Of a DNA stretch of 7,438 nucleotides, positions 5,922-7,438 are shown in pieces. This DNA is from Bacteroidota bacterium (GTDB taxonomy: Bacteria > Bacteroidota > Bacteroidia > Flavobacteriales > Weeksellaceae). Position numbers and translations under genes: made by a program. Position 1 is the stretch's first letter. Each line of letters starts with the position of its first letter. The stretch is from NCBI GenBank assembly GCA_023426625.1, contig JAFAAJ010000341.1, positions 1-7,438 on the forward strand, given 5' to 3'. The notes under the pieces are model-generated. The model saw only the letters and a list, made by a program, of their open reading frames with translations, was not told the DNA's origin and did not search any database.

Positions 5922-6998
5922 ATGAAGAAAACAGCCTTGTACGACAAACACGTTTCTTTGGGAGCGAAAATAGTACCATTTGCAGGTTTTGAAATGCCTG
6001 TACAATATTCAGGAGTTACCGAAGAGCATTTTGCAGTAAGAGAAAAAGCAGGATTATTTGATGTTTCCCACATGGGACAATTCTTTATTGAAGGTCCGGG
6101 CTCTAAAGAACTTCTGCAATGGGTAACTACCAATAATGTAGACGCTCTTGAAAACGGAAAAGCTCAGTATTCTTGTCTTCCAAATGAAAACGGAGGAATT
6201 GTGGATGACCTGATCGTTTACAAAATGGAAGATGACAAGTATTTCGTGGTTGTAAATGCTTCAAATATTGATAAAGACTGGGATCATATCTCCAAGCACA
6301 ATACTTTTGGAGCTCAAATGACGAATGCGTCTGATAACATGTCTCTTTTGGCTGTTCAGGGACCGAAAGCTACTGAAATTCTTCAGAAATTAACGGATAC
6401 GAATCTTTCTGAAATTCCTTATTATCATTTTACCGTAGGAACTGTTGCAGGGGTAAATGATGTGATCATTTCCAATACAGGATATACAGGAAGCGGAGGT
6501 TTTGAGATCTATTTCAAAAATGAAGCTGCTGAAAAACTTTGGGATGAAGTAATGAAAGCCGGTGAAGCTGAAGGAATCATTCCTTGCGGTTTGGCTGCAA
6601 GAGATACTTTAAGACTGGAAAAAGGATTCTGCCTTTACGGAAACGATATTGATGATACCACTTCTCCTATCGAAGCGGGATTAGGTTGGATCACTAAATT
6701 TGATAAAGATTTTGTTTCTAAAGATACTTTTGCTAAGCAAAAAGAGGAAGGGGTAACTAGAAAGTTAGTTGGTTTTGAGCTTACAGATAAAGGAGTTCCA
6801 AGACATGACTACCCTGTTGTAGATGCAGAAGGAAATGTGATCGGAAAAGTAACTTCCGGAACACAATCTCCAATGAAGAAAGTAGGTTTAGGTCTTGCTT
6901 ATGTAGACAAACCACACTTCAAATTAGGTTCTGAAATTTTCATTCAGGTAAGAAATAAAAATATTCCGGCAAAAGTGGTAAAAGCTCCTTTTGTGTAA
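5922..6998 (+). CDS. gcvT: Glycine cleavage system T protein (aminomethyltransferase)
   Basis: GcvT takes the aminomethyl group carried on lipoylated H protein, releases ammonia and passes the methylene to tetrahydrofolate, giving 5,10-methylene-THF. The 358-residue length is typical. Landmarks are GLFDVSHMGQFFIEGP (44-59), GGIVDDLIVY (91-100) with the conserved Asp96 needed for catalysis, the folate-pocket block around NTGYTGSGGFEIYF, GLAARDTLRLEKGFCLYGND, and the C-terminal beta-barrel motif TSGTQSPMKKVGLGLAYV. The start MKKTALYDKHVSLGAK fits the family. It follows the unknown secreted protein by 11 bases with an A-rich spacer and no Shine-Dalgarno site, as is normal in this phylum. gcvP and gcvH are not in the window. 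It is the last gene of the idi unit and has its own terminator. Confidence 0.96.
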   Translation: MKKTALYDKHVSLGAKIVPFAGFEMPVQYSGVTEEHFAVREKAGLFDVSHMGQFFIEGPGSKELLQWVTTNNVDALENGKAQYSCLPNENGGIVDDLIVYKMEDDKYFVVVNASNIDKDWDHISKHNTFGAQMTNASDNMSLLAVQGPKATEILQKLTDTNLSEIPYYHFTVGTVAGVNDVIISNTGYTGSGGFEIYFKNEAAEKLWDEVMKAGEAEGIIPCGLAARDTLRLEKGFCLYGNDIDDTTSPIEAGLGWITKFDKDFVSKDTFAKQKEEGVTRKLVGFELTDKGVPRHDYPVVDAEGNVIGKVTSGTQSPMKKVGLGLAYVDKPHFKLGSEIFIQVRNKNIPAKVVKAPFV

Positions 6999-7007
6999 AT
7001 ATTAAAC

Positions 7008-7059
7008 GGTAATATCTCATTAACTGTGTAAGTTAGTGAGATATTACCATCATTTTTTT
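7008..7059 (+). terminator. Rho-independent terminator of the idi-gcvT unit
   Basis: An 18-bp stem with one G-U pair (7008-7025 with 7031-7048, loop GTGTA) begins 10 bases after the gcvT stop and is followed by ATCA and a run of seven T at 7053-7059. Confidence 0.92.
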
Positions 7060-7142
7060 CAACAGAAGAAAATAATAACTTCTTCCTATAATTATTTATT
7101 CAAAAAAACAAAAAGACTGTCTTTTGAGACACCTCTTTTATC

Positions 7143-7438
7143 TTATTTATTTGCCCAATCAGGCTTATATTTCCATCCGTTTTAGGAACTTGCAAAGTAT
7201 CTGGTATTAAAATATCTATAAAAATGTTGGAGTTTTTAATATTGGTACTATCATATTCTAAAAACACTCTTTTTCCAATTATTCCTCTCTTTCATCTTTC
7301 CCAAGAATTCTATTCCCATACGAATATACTTTTTGCCATTTAGGATAATGGTATATTTAGTGAAATTCTTACCAAACACTTCAGCATTTAAAATATTTAC
7401 AACAGTATATTTGGAATTTTTCTCAATGGATTGCTTTT
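7143..7438 (-). pseudogene. Frameshifted C-terminal remnant of an unidentified gene, 5' end outside the window
   Basis: No single minus-strand frame is open here, but a plausible protein can be followed through two frame changes. From 7436 one frame reads KQSIEKNSKYTVVNILNAEV and continues GKNFTKYTIILNGKKYIRMG to about 7290. The neighbouring frame then continues GIIGKRVFLEYDSTNIKNSN and IFIDILIPDTLQVPKT to about 7180. The first frame resumes with GWKYKPDWANK and the TAA at 7143-7145. The first shift fits one extra base near 7283-7297; the second fits one missing base at a run of four A (plus-strand T at 7180-7183). The strongly polar, lysine-rich sequence has no motif I recognise. Decay is the simplest reading; sequencing indels are the alternative. 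Confidence 0.5.

Noticed and set aside
7061..7142. Possible continuation of the right-edge reading frame to a stop near 7105
   Set aside because: The alternative tail is low-complexity (KTVFLFF); the GWKYKPDWANK ending at 7143 is far more protein-like.
1..7438. Novel multi-gene system, CRISPR, prophage or defence island
   Set aside because: All intact genes but two belong to well-known housekeeping families, and there is no phage, transposase or spacer-repeat signal.

Overview
This 7.4 kb window reads as an ordinary chromosomal stretch of a Bacteroidota bacterium, most likely a Flavobacteriia/Chryseobacterium-type organism. The basis is low GC, very AT-rich intergenic DNA, almost no Shine-Dalgarno sequences, three exact matches to the Bacteroidota -7 promoter motif TAnnTTTG, and protein variants typical of that phylum: a fused Nnr repair enzyme, a SerA without an ACT domain, and a signal peptide ending in FGQ. 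The genus is an inference from style, not a database result.

Layout from left to right. (1) lgt (+) enters from outside the window. Its frame is open from base 1 and carries an unusually long N-terminal extension. It ends at a perfect 15-bp hairpin facing the convergent nnr gene. (2) nnr (-) encodes bifunctional NAD(P)HX epimerase/dehydratase. (3) mscL (+) is divergent from nnr, has its own clear promoter and ends at a bidirectional terminator. (4) A small HAD-fold phosphatase gene and serA (both -) form a probable two-gene unit. (5) A divergent intergenic region of about 300 bp holds opposing -7 motifs and a degenerate 8-bp tandem repeat. (6) idi, a small secreted protein of unknown function, and gcvT (all +) are tightly spaced, form a probable operon and end at an 18-bp terminator. 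(7) At the right edge a minus-strand gene remnant can be read only by allowing two frameshifts.

The genes are mostly housekeeping: lipoprotein maturation (Lgt), repair of damaged NAD(P)H (Nnr), osmotic safety valve (MscL), serine synthesis (SerA), isoprenoid precursor isomerisation (Idi) and glycine cleavage/one-carbon supply (GcvT). SerA and GcvT both touch serine-glycine-C1 metabolism but lie in separate, divergent units. I see no CRISPR array, tRNA, rRNA, insertion sequence or defence system. The items most worth a second look are the Lgt extension, the near-leaderless idi promoter, the 8-bp repeat tract, the frameshifted remnant, and the unknown secreted protein between idi and gcvT.
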